60,000 nt of DNA. It comes from Phoronis australis (taxonomy: Eukaryota > Phoronida > Phoronidae). Of the stretch, positions 24,870-37,600 are shown in pieces. Location of the stretch: positions 220,474 through 280,473 of the forward strand of contig NMRA01000116.1 of NCBI GenBank assembly GCA_002633005.1, given 5' to 3'. Positions within the stretch are counted from its first letter, which is position 1. Each line of letters begins with the position of its first letter. The notes below the pieces were generated by a model. The model did no database searches. It was given only the letters and a program-made list of their open reading frames with translations, and was not told where the DNA came from. The position numbers and the translations under genes are program-made.

Positions 24870-24990
24870 CAAGACCTGCCAGTTTGATATTGCTAGATAT
24901 CAAACTACAAGTTGGCTTGTCACAACATGTCAAAACCTGTCAGGTTGATATTCCTAGATATCAAACTACAAGTTGGCCTGTCACAAAATG
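24870..24990. repeat. 61-bp direct repeat, two copies
   Basis: TTGATATT...CTAGATATCAAACTACAAGTTGGC occurs at 24884 and 24945. The unit includes a TTTGATAT...ATATCAAA palindrome. Phrases shared with the 77-bp repeat at 16041 suggest one parent family. Confidence 0.85.
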
Positions 24991-25220
24991 TCATTTACTC
25001 TATTGCACAGTCTTGAGCAGTAACAAACTGTCAGATCTTTACAAACCCATAAATGAGTTGGCATCTGAGTAAAGAATATGTTTAGACCAATTATGAAGCA
25101 GCGAGAAGACTAATTAAAAAAAGTTAGCTTCCTGGATGAAACGCCAGTTTCTAAAGCTTTAAATATTACACACGAGTATCAAGATACAGCTGAAGCCAGA
25201 TGCTATACCTTGATAAGAAT

Positions 25221-25346
25221 GGCACTAGTCGGATATGTAATGGATCCTGATTTGTAGAACCAGGCAATCACTAAATAATGGTGCTGTTATTTGGTGGATG
25301 AAACTGCTTCTCTGAATCAGGGTCCAATTATATCCGACTAGTGCCA
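25221..25346. mobile_element. 126-bp hAT-like MITE with 8-bp target duplication
   Basis: Inverted ends GGCACTAGTCGGATAT and ATATCCGACTAGTGCCA are flanked by identical ATAAGAAT (25213-25220 and 25347-25354). An 8-bp duplication with short inverted ends fits the hAT superfamily. It is non-coding. Confidence 0.85.
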
Positions 25347-27164
25347 ATAAGAATTTTACTTGGGAAGGTAAAAAAGTTCAAAGTCAAAGAAAGACAAAAT
25401 ACACCCACGTGGTAAAATTTCACAGAAACATGGGTCGCGAGATCACATGTAATCATTAAGGGAGATTTTGTCCCATATTTCCAAGTGTTTAAACAACCCT
25501 TTTCGAGATGAGCGCAACTTCATCTAAAATTTTTCTATAAGTCTTGTAATCAGCTTTTAACCCCATTTTTCTCAGATTTTCATGATATCAATCTTGATTC
25601 AACCAAATGACAAAGAAATGTCCCCTCAAGATACACTGATTTTTGTGTAACATTTCCACCGCTCAATATTACCAATACCGTTCGCTAAAGCAAAGAGCAT
25701 ATGATCAAAAATTCCCCTTCATCGGTTTACAACACGTTCAACAGAGCCGTTCAACCCTCATCCACTTCCGGGTCATCAATTTAACCTTTACCCTATGAGG
25801 CACTGGGAAAGAGCGTACTCAAGCTTATCACGTGATGTAAACATGAGAGCACGCCTCGAGCATTTGCTAATAAATATTCATAAAGCCCATATATGGAAGT
25901 GTAAACAAACTTTAACCAATCAGATATCAGTATCTGGCAAATACGTCACACGTCAACAAACCTGTAGACATTTTACATTTCGCCCGAACAGGACTAACAC
26001 AGAGTTGGGTCGACGATCATTTGTAAATTATGTAAGTAAAACTGCAATGTTCCTTAATTTTCGTCAATTTTCTGACAGAAAATTGTAAAAAGGACTGTTT
26101 GATTAACAAATTCTTGTCGATTAACGTTTGGATAGTATAGTTTGATAAAAAAATATCACGTAAACAAAGAGGTCAAATCGATCAAGAAATACATAGCGAT
26201 GATTGCGTTTGACGTTCGTTTCGCTTTGGGCTGGTTTTCCACAATTAAAGGGGGAGTTATAGATAGAAATTTGACATTTCTAAGTCACTTTCTGAGGCTT
26301 CTGCATACTCATCATCGTAAATTTGGAATTAAAATATGGGAAAATCTAAGTTGAGTTTGACAACCTGATCAGCTGATCATAAGTGACAATGCAGAATACA
26401 CTGACCCAGTGACGGTTGCCAATGTATGGCGCAATAACCCTTAGGGTGTCCGCTTAGACTCACTTGAGAGTTGGGGGGGATGCGTTATATTTTTTGGTGG
26501 TTGTAAAATGAACTATATTGGCAACTTAAAAGATGCTTTGACTTGGCAGAATTTTGAGTCACATTTTGCAATTATTAATTCTTTTGGCCTTTTGTCAGAT
26601 ACCATTCAAAATCAATATCATAATGATTTAAGTGTTTTGAGATGATTTGTGGTTCTTGGAATTTGCCATCAAGTAAGTCCTAGTTGAGCACACATTTAAT
26701 TTTTATACATACAAGAACGCATTTGCATTCCTGGTGTTTTGACCTGAGTACACTACAGCCAGCAGTTAGAATAACTTTACTTTGCCACGCCCACTTAAGA
26801 AGGGTTTGTGCTGATCTTGCTGTTTTTCAGCCACAACTGGCAAGCTTTTTTCACGTTCATCTAACTCTCATATCAATCTGTGATGAATACTAGATTTCTT
26901 TTAAAGATAATTTATATTAACAATTACTAAATTCTAATCCTGAATTTGACCTCCATATGCATCAGAATGTGTCAGGCAATTCACAATTCACTACCATATG
27001 GTAGGTAATCTCATGAACTTATGCTCATTGATAGCATTTTAAGTACACCAAACCATACCTTATGTATAAACTGGGCAAAGTTAAAGTCACAAACTTTGGA
27101 CTCAAATAAAACAAGTTTGTGGCATTCAATTTTTCTGTTTGAGCAATCAATGAACTCCATTTTG

Positions 27165-27304
27165 TGTGACGGGAACCCCTATAACCCTCCCCACAACTCT
27201 TCCAGATTCCATTTGGAAGTTCATTGGTGCGAATGTCTGACGGGCAAAATCCTGGCTGATACTCTGTCCTAGCCCCCCAGCTCAAAATCCTGGATCCGCC
27301 CCTT
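27165..27304. mobile_element. Terminal-inverted-repeat element (GGCGGAT family), copy E
   Basis: The block TCCAGATTCCATTTGG through GCGAATGTCTGACGGGCAAA to CTCAAAATCCTGGATCCGCCCC matches copy C at 4414. The left end is degraded, so its start is approximate. Confidence 0.7.
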
Positions 27305-27513
27305 TTTTAGCCCTTTATAGATTTACATCATTTTTTTAGCCAGCTAAATATAATAAAATGCAGCTTTATGTAAGAAGCCAAAATTCAGGTTGATACAAGT
27401 AGACTAGAGCAATGTATATTCTCAGCATTATTCTTCATTCTCAGTTATGTCTTGTGTGTATTGGCTTCTTTTTCTTTGCATTAAGAAGCATTATTTTTTG
27501 AATTTCAGTGAAA

Positions 27514-29847
27514 ATGTTGACAGGAATCACAAACTTCATATTTGGTTCTTCAACCAGTACTGAAGAGCAAGTCGACCTGAAGATATCCCCTGCAGATAAT
27601 GAATGGCTATTGGTTGACAAAGAAAGTAAGCATGGTTTTTATTTAATACGGTGAAATAGTATTTGTACAAACTTGGGGGCAAAAGTTAACATTTTGGTCT
27701 TGAATTATAAATGACATTTCCCTGTCTTATAAAATGTGAGTCTATGGTTTGAATAGAAAAAAAATCTTGAAAGTATAGTTTTTATGGTGAAATCTCACAA
27801 ATTTTGGACAACAATAGAGAGTCTGGGAATTTGACAAGAATAAGCATCATTGCTATTTTATTTTTGTCTTCTGATTTTGTTTTATCCTCATGCTTACTGA
27901 GGGTTCAATACTACTTTGAATTCCATGGGCGTTGCACCATAGGGGGCTGGGGGGGGCTATAGTCCACTTATTTCAGTGCTGTTTTGCCCATGGTCTGTGG
28001 GCGGTGCACCATAGGGGTCTGGAAGGTATAGCCCACCACTTATTTCAGTGCTCCGCTGCCTAAGAATTGGCCTAATCATTCACACGTCTAATATCTTTAC
28101 AGTGTTGTAGTGGTCTCCCCTATTTTTAAGTTCCCCAATGTAAGCACCCTAGGCGTACACTTGGACGAGTAGAGTATTCCTGTAAAAATTGTGCTTCTCT
28201 GTATACGTATATACTTTCTCCTTGAACCCCGGAGCCTGCATTTTGATTGATTTGCTTAATTACTTTATCATTTTATTAGATTGCATCCAGAGTGTTAAAT
28301 TAATATGTGAAGACATAGTAACTTGTGCATGTTGATATAATTTCTTGTTACTCAGGGCTCTATGCTTGACATAAAGTCAAATCTACAAATGTTACCTGGC
28401 AAAATTCCTAGCCAATTTCTGCCTCTCTGGCCCATTATCTCTTGCACAGGCTGGACTCCTGAGGCACAGACGGACCAACACGATAGACACACAAGCATGG
28501 TTATTATATACTACCCCTTCTGATTTTTGACGAACGGCTGTGACTTCCATCTGTTTACTTCGGGTAGTGTTTTGAGTGCGTGGTTGGATGTCATGGGGTG
28601 ATTTCATGGTGACGGGGATTTTAACTAGCCTGAGGTCGCCAAACAGAACATGAGGTTAAATTCGCTACCAGAAAATCACCAAATAGAGCTGTAACGTGTT
28701 AGTGGAGTTCAAACTCCAGTTAAATCACAGGCCTCCTCAACTGCCTATTGTTTTCATAAATACAATGATTTTTTGGAAAGTAATGTTCACACATAACCTG
28801 TTTATATCTAGTACATGGTTATTACTTGGCGAAATTGATGTCATTACCTGTGTTGCTAGCAATGTAATTGGAATTTAATCTTTGAGGTTGTACTCTCTGT
28901 CTTTGTAGGCGTTATTGTTTTTGGTGTCTTTGGGTTTGTTGTTGCCCTTGATTTTTTCACCTAGTGTCACTCCTCAGAGTGTTTCTGCATTTCTCTACAG
29001 TTGTTCCCCCTCAACAGTAACAAAGACATGAGGCGTTACTTGTATGAAGGTTGTCACCAGACCCTATCCGCCTGATAACAATACTATGAACAGAAACAGA
29101 AAGTCATGGCTGTTTTTACTCTGACAAAGTGCTGTTGACCTTTTTTCTATCACCGGAAATTAATACAGATTTGTGGAAGGTTTGTCTTGCAGTATGACAG
29201 TAGCTAGCAGCACTTTATGTTAGCCTTCAACAGCTTTATTGAACAGGCTGTGTGTGTGATTTTGTGCACTCTACTCACATTCACACAAGTAATCTTAGGT
29301 ATTCAAGCATGACTATAAACCTGCATGTTTATGATTTCCAGGTCCACGGCGACGTTGCCATGGCTTCACAAATGCGAGCAAAGAAAATTCGCCCAGTCAC
29401 TTTGTTCATGTTAAGTGTTCTTCTCTTGAAGAGAGCTGGTTAGTCACACCTCCACCTTGTTTTACCGCAGGCAGCAATGAAGACATGGCGTCGGGTCCCT
29501 TAGAGAATCTGCTGATTGAGCATCCGAGCATGTCAGTGTACGGTCCCCGTCAGAGAACTGGAAGTGTGGAAACGGAGAACTCATCGGAAAGTGAAGATGA
29601 GAGGAGAGTTGCTCAAGTGCCAAACCAGCGACCTGGCGCTATTACAGCTAAAGCAGCCTTAAGACTGAAATACAAGGCAACAAAATCTGTCCAAATTACA
29701 ATGCACAGGTATAATACTCGGTCCTTTACGAGGTCAAAACTGGATCGCCAAAATATGGTTCACCTTACGAAGTCTCACAAGCGACACAACAAGAGGAGTT
29801 ATATTATCCAACCAGCATCCAAATGTATTTCTAATAAGAAGTGCTGA
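27514..29847 (+). CDS. TP53INP: TP53INP (tumour protein p53-inducible nuclear protein) homologue
   Basis: Exons 27514-27625 and 29471-29847 join in phase 1 (donor GTAAGC, acceptor CCGCAG) to give 162 residues. Residues 28-36 hold DNEWLLVDK, an LC3/GABARAP-interacting motif (W31-x-x-V34) placed as in vertebrate TP53INP1/2. Residues 47-61 hold PLENLLIEHPSMSVY, the family's most conserved block. The C-terminus, with SKLDRQNM and YIIQPASK, aligns with the basic tail of the family. TP53INP proteins shuttle between nucleus and autophagosomes and promote autophagy, while TP53INP1 also mediates p53-dependent death. This protein is shorter than TP53INP1 (about 240) and TP53INP2 (about 220), mainly because the region between LIR and helix is nearly absent. 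An acceptor 5 bp upstream of the ATG implies a 5' UTR exon further left. Confidence 0.9.
27924..27992. repeat. Miniature foldback element, copy 4
   Basis: Lies in the TP53INP intron. It starts CCATGGGCGTTGCACC and ends TTTTGCCCATGG, with the GGGGGGGCTATAG core. Confidence 0.85.
27996..28060. repeat. Miniature foldback element, copy 5
   Basis: Begins 4 bp after copy 4 in the same orientation (GTGGGCGGTGCACCATAGGGG). The right end is eroded (GCTCCGCTGCC). Confidence 0.8.
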
Positions 29848-30080
29848 GTAAGTATAGTGCTAGGAAACCGATAACGTTGATGACATGGGCCCTGGAACAT
29901 GGATTTTGGAATATCCTTGGACTGCTTTGTTCAAAACATCAAGCACACTGGATATAATGGGATTTCGCTACGGATTTGAGCAACCTTAAACTTTGTACAG
30001 CTTTAACTTAATGTTTGTTATTCATGTGGAAGATTTTAGATCCTGTTATTAATGTATTTTAGATTTTGAGTATGTACGGT

Positions 30081-30086
30081 AATAAA
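30081..30086 (+). terminator. Polyadenylation signal, likely for TP53INP
   Basis: AATAAA lies 234 bp after the TP53INP stop codon and is the first canonical hexamer on this strand. No RNA evidence is available here. Confidence 0.5.
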
Positions 30087-32639
30087 AGTGAAATTGGATT
30101 GTTTGTAAGTAATGTACAATGATAACCTTCCAGACATTGTTGACATGTATCAATGCTGCCATGTTCCATGTCATATGGTGCTTGCAACTGTGTTATTTGT
30201 AAGCAGTTAAATTTTAGCTTAATGGTGGCATTTGAAGCTGTGGACAATTTCACCCAGTTTAGCTGGTAGACTTCATACATAGAATTCTCTAACCAAAGAT
30301 TTTCAGCATTTAAAAACAAATGTCTAAGAATGGTTGGACTGTGGTGTCAAAATTAGTCATGCAGTAAGTTCTGAACATTGCACACAAGCCAAGACAGAAT
30401 ATCTGTCAAAGGATTTTCATTCTCATTCGCACCACTTTCCTCAAATATGCACTAAATCCTGTTAAGAGAACAATTACGTCATGACTCGTGTAAGTAGGTC
30501 CATTGGGGTCGTTGTTATGTGATTGACCTACTTTTAAATGCAATTCCTTTCATCTGGTGTTCTCAAATTTCAGCAATGGGCTTTGCCAAACCCGAGACCG
30601 GTGATTTCCGACCCGTTCTTTGATCGGTTGAATGTTTGAATGTTCTTGGTAACAGAAACTAGTCCTATTATGGCAGGGATTTTTTTTAGAACGATTTCAT
30701 ACGAATAAAAAGACCAAATTCGATTTGCGTTTTTAGTCAGCTAAACAGGGCGAAATGCAGCTTTTAGGGTAGTTATCAGATTAACATTTCTCATTTTCAT
30801 GCAGACCAACTGAATAATATCTAATGTCCATTTTAATGACAGATTGTGGGTGCTATGATCATTCTTGTAAGATAAATCCATCATACCAAACTCACTACCT
30901 CTTGAAAAGTATTTAGTTTCGTTGTTGTAACTAATTTGTTCCTAGTACTTCATCTTTCAATGAGGTTTGTTACCAAAATACACAGTACGATTCAGATGCC
31001 ATGTAATGGAATACTAATCATTGGCTTGTTAATTGTATAATGAGCATTACGATCATGCATCAAATCTCTGTAATCTTACAGTGCCATGTTTTGCTGAGAC
31101 CAGTAATATCAAACAGTACTGGGCATTACTGAAGGAGCCTCAATTATGATAAAGACCCCATGGGGGCGCTTTACGAAACAAGGTTTGAAAAAGCCATTAT
31201 GAGGGCTGTTATGGTATTGTTTGGCCTATCTGGTAGATGTAGAAAATGTGGCCAAGATGTCAACGTTTTCTCAATTTTATCTTTAAAAAGACCTTTTAAA
31301 ATATTTGATTTGTACTTCTGTGAACGGTGATGCCAATTTCAGAAAGAGCCCTCTCCTTTTCTGAAAAGCCCCACTGGGGTCCTTTTTGGACTAAAATTCA
31401 CTTCAGTAAACTAATGTTTCCGAAAGGAGGCTCTTTCAGAAAGCGCAAATATTTATTTGCCCATACATGAGTCTTTTGAAGTGCTCACATTTCCGGTGCA
31501 AATTTTCTAAAAAAAAATTAACAACCGATAGTTTATTGAACTATGACATTTGTAATTGTGGTTCATTAGCTACTGCTGAGTAGTGAGAACTTCTTGGTAC
31601 CTATTGACTCGTTGGTCCAGTTGATCTCTGAATCATCTTGTTTCATGCTTGCAATATGAGGAGCTTGGACATATGCATTTAATTAGTCTATTTGCTTGTA
31701 AAAGCTAGTTTCAATAATGCTTCATTTTGCATTTAGACACAGAGGCATGTGGCAACCTGCCTACATTAGTGTGTCAAACGTCATCTCAAACCATGGTGCG
31801 CGTGATGGTGTGATGGTATTCTACTGAGAGTGTCCGGAGCTCAGTGTTTGCTCAGCAATGCAGCACGATAGCAATAGCTTTATTTTATAGTAATATTGAC
31901 TGAATGAGTGAATGACTGGCATGGAAACAATGAAGAAAGATCTTTCAGTACACTTGATTTATTGACTACAAGAACCAGTACATATGATGAAGCCACAGTA
32001 TTAGCCTTCTAATCTTGTCATGTTGAACTTACATCATTGTTAATAGACAGTTGGGAAACGTATTTTGAGATTTCTGTGTAAAATGACCGGTGATGTCATA
32101 AACCACCAGTGAAATATGCGTCTAGATCTGGGTATAAACCACATCAGCATGTGAGGTTGACTCGCGTTTGTCACAAGTTGAATTGTCTTTTGAGATTTAA
32201 CGTTTAATCCTGTGTTTGGATTTCTTAGTATATACTGTTATACAAACTGACAGTGCTAGCCCCAATGTATGTCCTAATTATTGAATGGTAGTATGAAACT
32301 ATGGTACGTTATACCTGCCCAGTAGAGTCTGCATTTTGTCTTGGTAGAGACATGTAAAGCAGATAAGTAACGTTCGAGTCTGTTGTGTGCATCCACGATA
32401 AAAAAGGAAAATAAAAAGTCTAGCTCACATGATTTTGCATAGTATTCTTGTCATTATAATGACATTTCAATAAATATTTGACACAACATGACAACGACCA
32501 CGAAACACTTATTCACTGTATCTTTTACAATTTTAGCAGAACTAGATTTACTTCTTTTCCAGCAGACATGAATTTTCAATATTTTGGTGCACACTGATAA
32601 TAAACAGCACAATGTGGTCTTAATTACCATATTGCCACT

Positions 32640-33080
32640 CCATTAGGCCCATGGAAGTCTGCATAACTGCGATAATATGCCAAACTTAGGCACATACAGC
32701 AATTTGTGAACCACTTGGTTAAAAAAATGTCGCGAAAAAGGCATCATTCATTGGATGCAGGCCTATAGGCCTAAAGGTGTGGCAATACAGTAATACAAAA
32801 CTATTTACCATTTTTTTTGAAAATACGCCAGGAACTCCAAAGATACAGAGGCGAGTGAAAAAAATTGCCATTAGGAGGCACAGTGGTAGTCAAAACGGGT
32901 GCACCTATATGCAAATTAATGTATGGGCCTATGCTGGGGCATTACATGGGGTCACATGTGAAACTTAATAGGCAAACATGCCAATTCTGGGAACCACTTA
33001 GGTAAAAAAGGCTGCGAAAAAAGGCATATTACTCTGTACATAGGCCCATGGGCCTAAAGACGCAGTAATACAGCACAGAT
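32640..33080. repeat. Dispersed repeat, about 300-bp unit, two partial copies
   Basis: AACCACTTGGTTAAAAAA...GCGAAAAAGGCAT...GGCCTAAAGGTG recurs from 32990 with small changes. Between the copies is a unit reading GCCATTAGGAGGCACAGTGGTAGTC, which links it to the 21560-23140 array. Inverse-orientation relatives lie at 49140-49220 and 49500-49620. Confidence 0.7.
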
Positions 33081-33640
33081 ACCTAAAGTAAAGAAGCATT
33101 ATTTATACGGCTAGATAACTTAAGTCACAAACTTGGCCTCTTATTTAAGGCAGAAGTAAACAGTATAAAAATGATATGTAACCAAGACATAACTAAATAT
33201 ATCTTGTGTGGTCTAAATCCGTGTATTACTTGCTTGTAGTTATCCACCTATAAATGATTTTAATTGACTTGGTCAGGGAATCGGGATAGGAAATCAAAAT
33301 ACAGGTATCACAAACACACGGAACTTTAACTCTGCATGGTTTGCTGGTAAATTTATCCCCACAGTGCACCCCTAGTGGTCATTTTGCCTGACCATTGCAT
33401 ATTTGGTGTAACAGACTTCTCTTCACATTGTAAAGACCCCGATAGTTACTTGCTTATTTGATGAGGGGACCATTTCCACCACTTTTGGAGAGAGAATGAG
33501 CTGTGGAGGGCACGGGAGGTGAAAATATGCATTGCTACTATAAGTACCATGTAAAACTGCTCGAGTATATAACGACCGGTCTTGATGGATGTTGTCAATG
33601 GTGGACTACAGTATGGTAATTACTCAGACAAAAGGTCAAC

Positions 33641-34103
33641 ATTAGGCAAATCTTACGCTAACAGGATTTGCATGCAAGTGGACGAGAAAGCATGGACTGT
33701 TTACCCCCCAGAGTATCCAGAGAATTCCTTGACACATCAAAGGCTTGATGGCGTCATCACGGATTGAAGTGAACTAGTCACTATTCATGGGCTTGGCTGA
33801 ACATGTTGTAAACCAACACGCCTGTTTAGTGTACAAATTTCAAAGTCAAAAACAAACAATAAGTAAGGCAAACAACCAACATGACTGTTTTTAATATTGG
33901 AAAGTAAATAGTAACAGTCTTTTGAATTTTTAAAATCGATGCATTATAAGAAAAATTAGTGAATAGGATTTTTTCTTCAGTATCGTGGCTAAGCCACAAC
34001 CATTAAGTTGTGAATCAATTTGGATGGATTAGTCAGTCTGGCTTACGCTACCTTAGGCGCTGGGGTAACAAAATCCCAAATGTTAGCGTAGGAGTTGCCT
34101 AAT
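33641..34103. mobile_element. Non-autonomous DNA element, full-length copy (463 bp)
   Basis: The left end ATTAGGCAAATCTTACGCTAAC and right end GTTAGCGTAGGAGTTGCCTAAT are inverted repeats with small changes. The interior matches 18681-19128 and has no coding capacity. No clear target duplication was found. Confidence 0.8.
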
Positions 34104-34386
34104 AATCCCCACTTCATGATTTTTTTCTCTCATGACATTTGCGACAACGGAAACATTAAGGGCTTGGAGGGGGAACTAGTCTGAATACTGGCTTAGAATT
34201 TTTGGGACAGTTGTAAATCATGGGTGTACTTCACACAAAATAGGCCTTTTCAAACCGATATGCAAGGCCGGTAAAAGGCAGTACTTTGCTAGCCATCCGC
34301 TTAGTATACGACTGTCCCAGTTGGACTGTGTTATTAACACTGTCAGCTTAACAAAGGTTTATGGTCATGGCTGATAAAATAATTGC

Positions 34387-34392
34387 TTTATT
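34387..34392 (-). terminator. Polyadenylation signal, likely for the BtpA-family gene
   Basis: On the minus strand AATAAA occurs 231 bp past the stop codon at 34623. It is a candidate only. Confidence 0.4.
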
Positions 34393-34622
34393 ACCCCCTG
34401 TAGACCAGAGAATAGCCATGCCTTACAGAATGAAAACTAAGATAGATGGTATTTGGAATGACAGATCACGTGATAGTTTTCCAAGGAGAGAGAGAGCATG
34501 TCATGACGATCTTTAGCAGAAGTACGTACTTTGGAAAGGGAGATAACCAGACACTGAGAGATGGTTGCCTTGGGAACAGTAATTGTACCAAATCCACTTC
34601 AGCAGAAGTAGCGAAGTTTCCA

Positions 34623-37600
34623 TCATTCTCTCAAACCATTGATTTTAGACATGAATTCCTTCACTCTCACAGGGTCTACGTCATTTCGCCAGTCTCCTCC
34701 CTTCTTGAAGTGCGATCCAACAATAAGCGCGTTGGCATGGATATATGAGGACACATTGTCTATTGTTACACCTGAACCAACCAGAACAGGAAGTGATACT
34801 CCTTGTTGAACTTCTGCAATGAAGATACAAATTCACTACAAACAACTAAATAATGAAATTACAGACTGACAACTGTCAGTTATTGGATTGCTAATGAGTG
34901 AGTCATTTTATAGAGGCAACAGAATAAAAAATTAAACACGAAAAGTGCAGTGTACATAAATCTGAATCAGAATGTATACAAAATGAATTCTTTATTTCAA
35001 CTAGACAGCATCAATAGACAGAGCTATTTAACAGAGCTCCAAAAGGCTAAAACAGTAACAGCCTTTACTTAACCTTCATATGCTGTTAGTAAGGAGGATC
35101 AATACAGTTTGCCACAAAGCTGCAAAGTAGTCATTTTGTGACATTGACTAATTTATAAAAATATTTGAACATTATTTTTGATTTCATAGAACACATTAAG
35201 GTAAAATTCTCCCAATTTGGGACAAAAATAATGGCTAAAATTGACATATTTCTATTTTTCAGATGCTTACTACATTCTTGCATTTTTTGTTTTCAATTTA
35301 CACACACGGAACTTATTTCCCAATCCAAACAATACATCTAGTGAACAGCAGCAAGGAAATTGTGCTCCTGAAGTGAGTTAGTTTGATTTCTTTATATTAG
35401 CCTGTTTGCGCTAAAATAGGTAAAAAACTAGGTATGTAACAACACATTTTTTCTCATTACATAGCAAACACATGGAGCATCAAAGTAAGACATTAAAAAA
35501 ATTAATTGTGTAACTTTTCGAGTTAACGTCAAAATGTCAAAATTTCAGGTACTTGGAATCAAGTAAAATCAGCAAATCGAGGAAAAGCATTAAAACATAA
35601 AACTGACATCGCGCAATATGATAATCCATTTTCAAAAAGCCTGATTTCAATCATTAGTTCAATAAAAGATGACTTTTCAGAAATAAATGCAACATTCAGT
35701 TTTGTCAAAGATGCCTCTCCTTAGGCATGAGTCAACTAATCTTCAGTGAGAGATTTTTCTCAAATTTGTAGTTCAGTGGCAAAGACCAAACTACAAAATA
35801 TGAAAAAATTTGTAGAAACTCAATGATAAATTAAAACTGTGTCAGACGCCCTTAATGAATATTGAATGCATAGAAACATACCAACATACATACATGCATA
35901 CATTCAGACAGGCAAGTTTGTTTCACATCACAATTTTGTTTAACATGTCCATTCCAAAAATTTGCTAGCAATTACATTTCAAGATAATGAATCATGTCAG
36001 AGCCATGAGACTGCTTACCTTTAACCTCAGCAGGACTTGTTTCTTCACCTGTGGCTGACCCTGTTACTATGACACCGTTGCTGAGGAAGAACTCAGCAGC
36101 TTTGGCGGTCTCGGTAATTCCAACATCATGTGTTATAGCATGAGCACTGTAAAGTTAAATTTGTGCATAACAATCCATTAAAGCAACTAAATTAAAACAA
36201 AATACCTGAAAGGGCCTGAACTCAAAGTTCTCATTCCAAGCTCAGGCTATTCAGAAACCACAGGGAGTAATAAAACAATTATCTACTCTGCCAGGACCAC
36301 AAACCTTTTGTCAAGCTGCCTTTACTTACAGAGGCCAACTATTTCATGAGCTTATAGCTCAAAGGAAATGTTGCTACCATGACAAAATGGCTTGGTGCGA
36401 AAGCAAAGTTGGTGCGAAAGCAGAATGGGATCCAGGAACAATGACGACTGTTTGTGATGAGGCTGCACTCTTAACATACACACAGACTTGGCTTCTGCAC
36501 ATAACAGCCCAATAAAAATTCTTATCTTAAAGACCTACATACAACCCCCAAGAATCTGAATTTTTGTGCTTGGAAATATATGCACCAATTTTTTTAATAA
36601 CATAATTAAAGATGCATTTTGTCTTCTTTAGCTGCCTCAAAAATAAAATCAAATTATGCCTATTACTCTCATAAAATTGGTCTCATAATATTCCTTGTCA
36701 TGATTGCATTTTTGTTACCAACTCAAGCTGCAGGCAATGCGTGAAGAGCCATTTCTGAATTGGAACTTTAAGGGTGGCCAAACCCAATATAATCCCAAGC
36801 ATTTTTTAAGTCACTAATGGTTTCAATGTCGTAAACAATGGAAATAGGGTTCTATCATGGTCAGGCATATTACGAGACTGATTTGATGAGAGAAAAAAGC
36901 CTAATTCGATTTCCATTTTTACCTAGCTAAATGCAAAGAATTCAAACCTGTGCTTTTTCTTGATATCTGTAAAAACCAACACATGGTCAGCTCCGATTTG
37001 CTTTCTGTACCGCAGGAGTTCTCCTGCACATGCATTCATTATGCCTTCATCAGCCACATGGGAGAACACGAATCCTTCAGCTCTGATGAAGTTGAGGCCT
37101 GTCATGAAACAAGCACGCATTGAGATTTGTCAGAACATGGATAACACTTGGCATCCCGCTACAATGATTGAATTTAACGCAATATATATTTCAGCATGAC
37201 TTATAAGTTGCGTTGACAAATTACAACAAATATAAACCAGTTTCTTTATGTCACAGCTAATATTTTTGAACGCCTTCAGAATTCAATTAGAATAAGATTT
37301 CTTCAGAATCCAGACGGCATTCCAACAATACATTGTAAGACATGTAACCAACACTGTTTGTCATCTGAATGTGTGCCACTATCAAAAGCAAGACAAAATG
37401 GTAGTCACATTTCACGTTTTCAGAGAAATTATTCCACCAGGAGCCAATCATACCTGCAGCATGAGCAACTGCCAGGGCCTCTCTATTAGCCCCTGCCAAG
37501 ATCTGTATTCCCATAGGCATCTCTTTGAAAGATCGCCTAATATTGGAAGCCACAGCAGTCATATAGGCTGTCAACTCTGGTCCAATAGAGTCTCTGTGTA

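Larger units (their letters stand above)
24626..27508. other. Intergenic region between two divergent genes
   Basis: This region lies between the C19orf12 start (minus) and the first coding exon of TP53INP (plus), so it should hold both promoters and at least one 5' UTR exon. Visible items are a TCACGTGA palindrome at 25828-25835 and an ACCAATCAG (CCAAT-box-like) at 25915-25923. A 126-bp transposon lies at 25221 and an inverted-repeat element at 27165. No coding exon was found. Confidence 0.5.
29848..34622. other. No gene seen; TP53INP 3' UTR and repeats
   Basis: The region holds the TP53INP 3' UTR, copies of the CACTAGGGGGC-family unit (32640-33080) and a full-length non-autonomous element (33641-34103). 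A probable BtpA-gene polyadenylation signal lies near 34387. Bases 30100-32600 are AT-rich with no coding frames I would trust. Confidence 0.5.

Noticed and set aside
29342-29409. Possible extra TP53INP exon after TTTCCAG
   Set aside because: Its 68-bp length would shift the reading frame of the conserved last exon, whereas direct joining of 27625 to 29471 is in phase.
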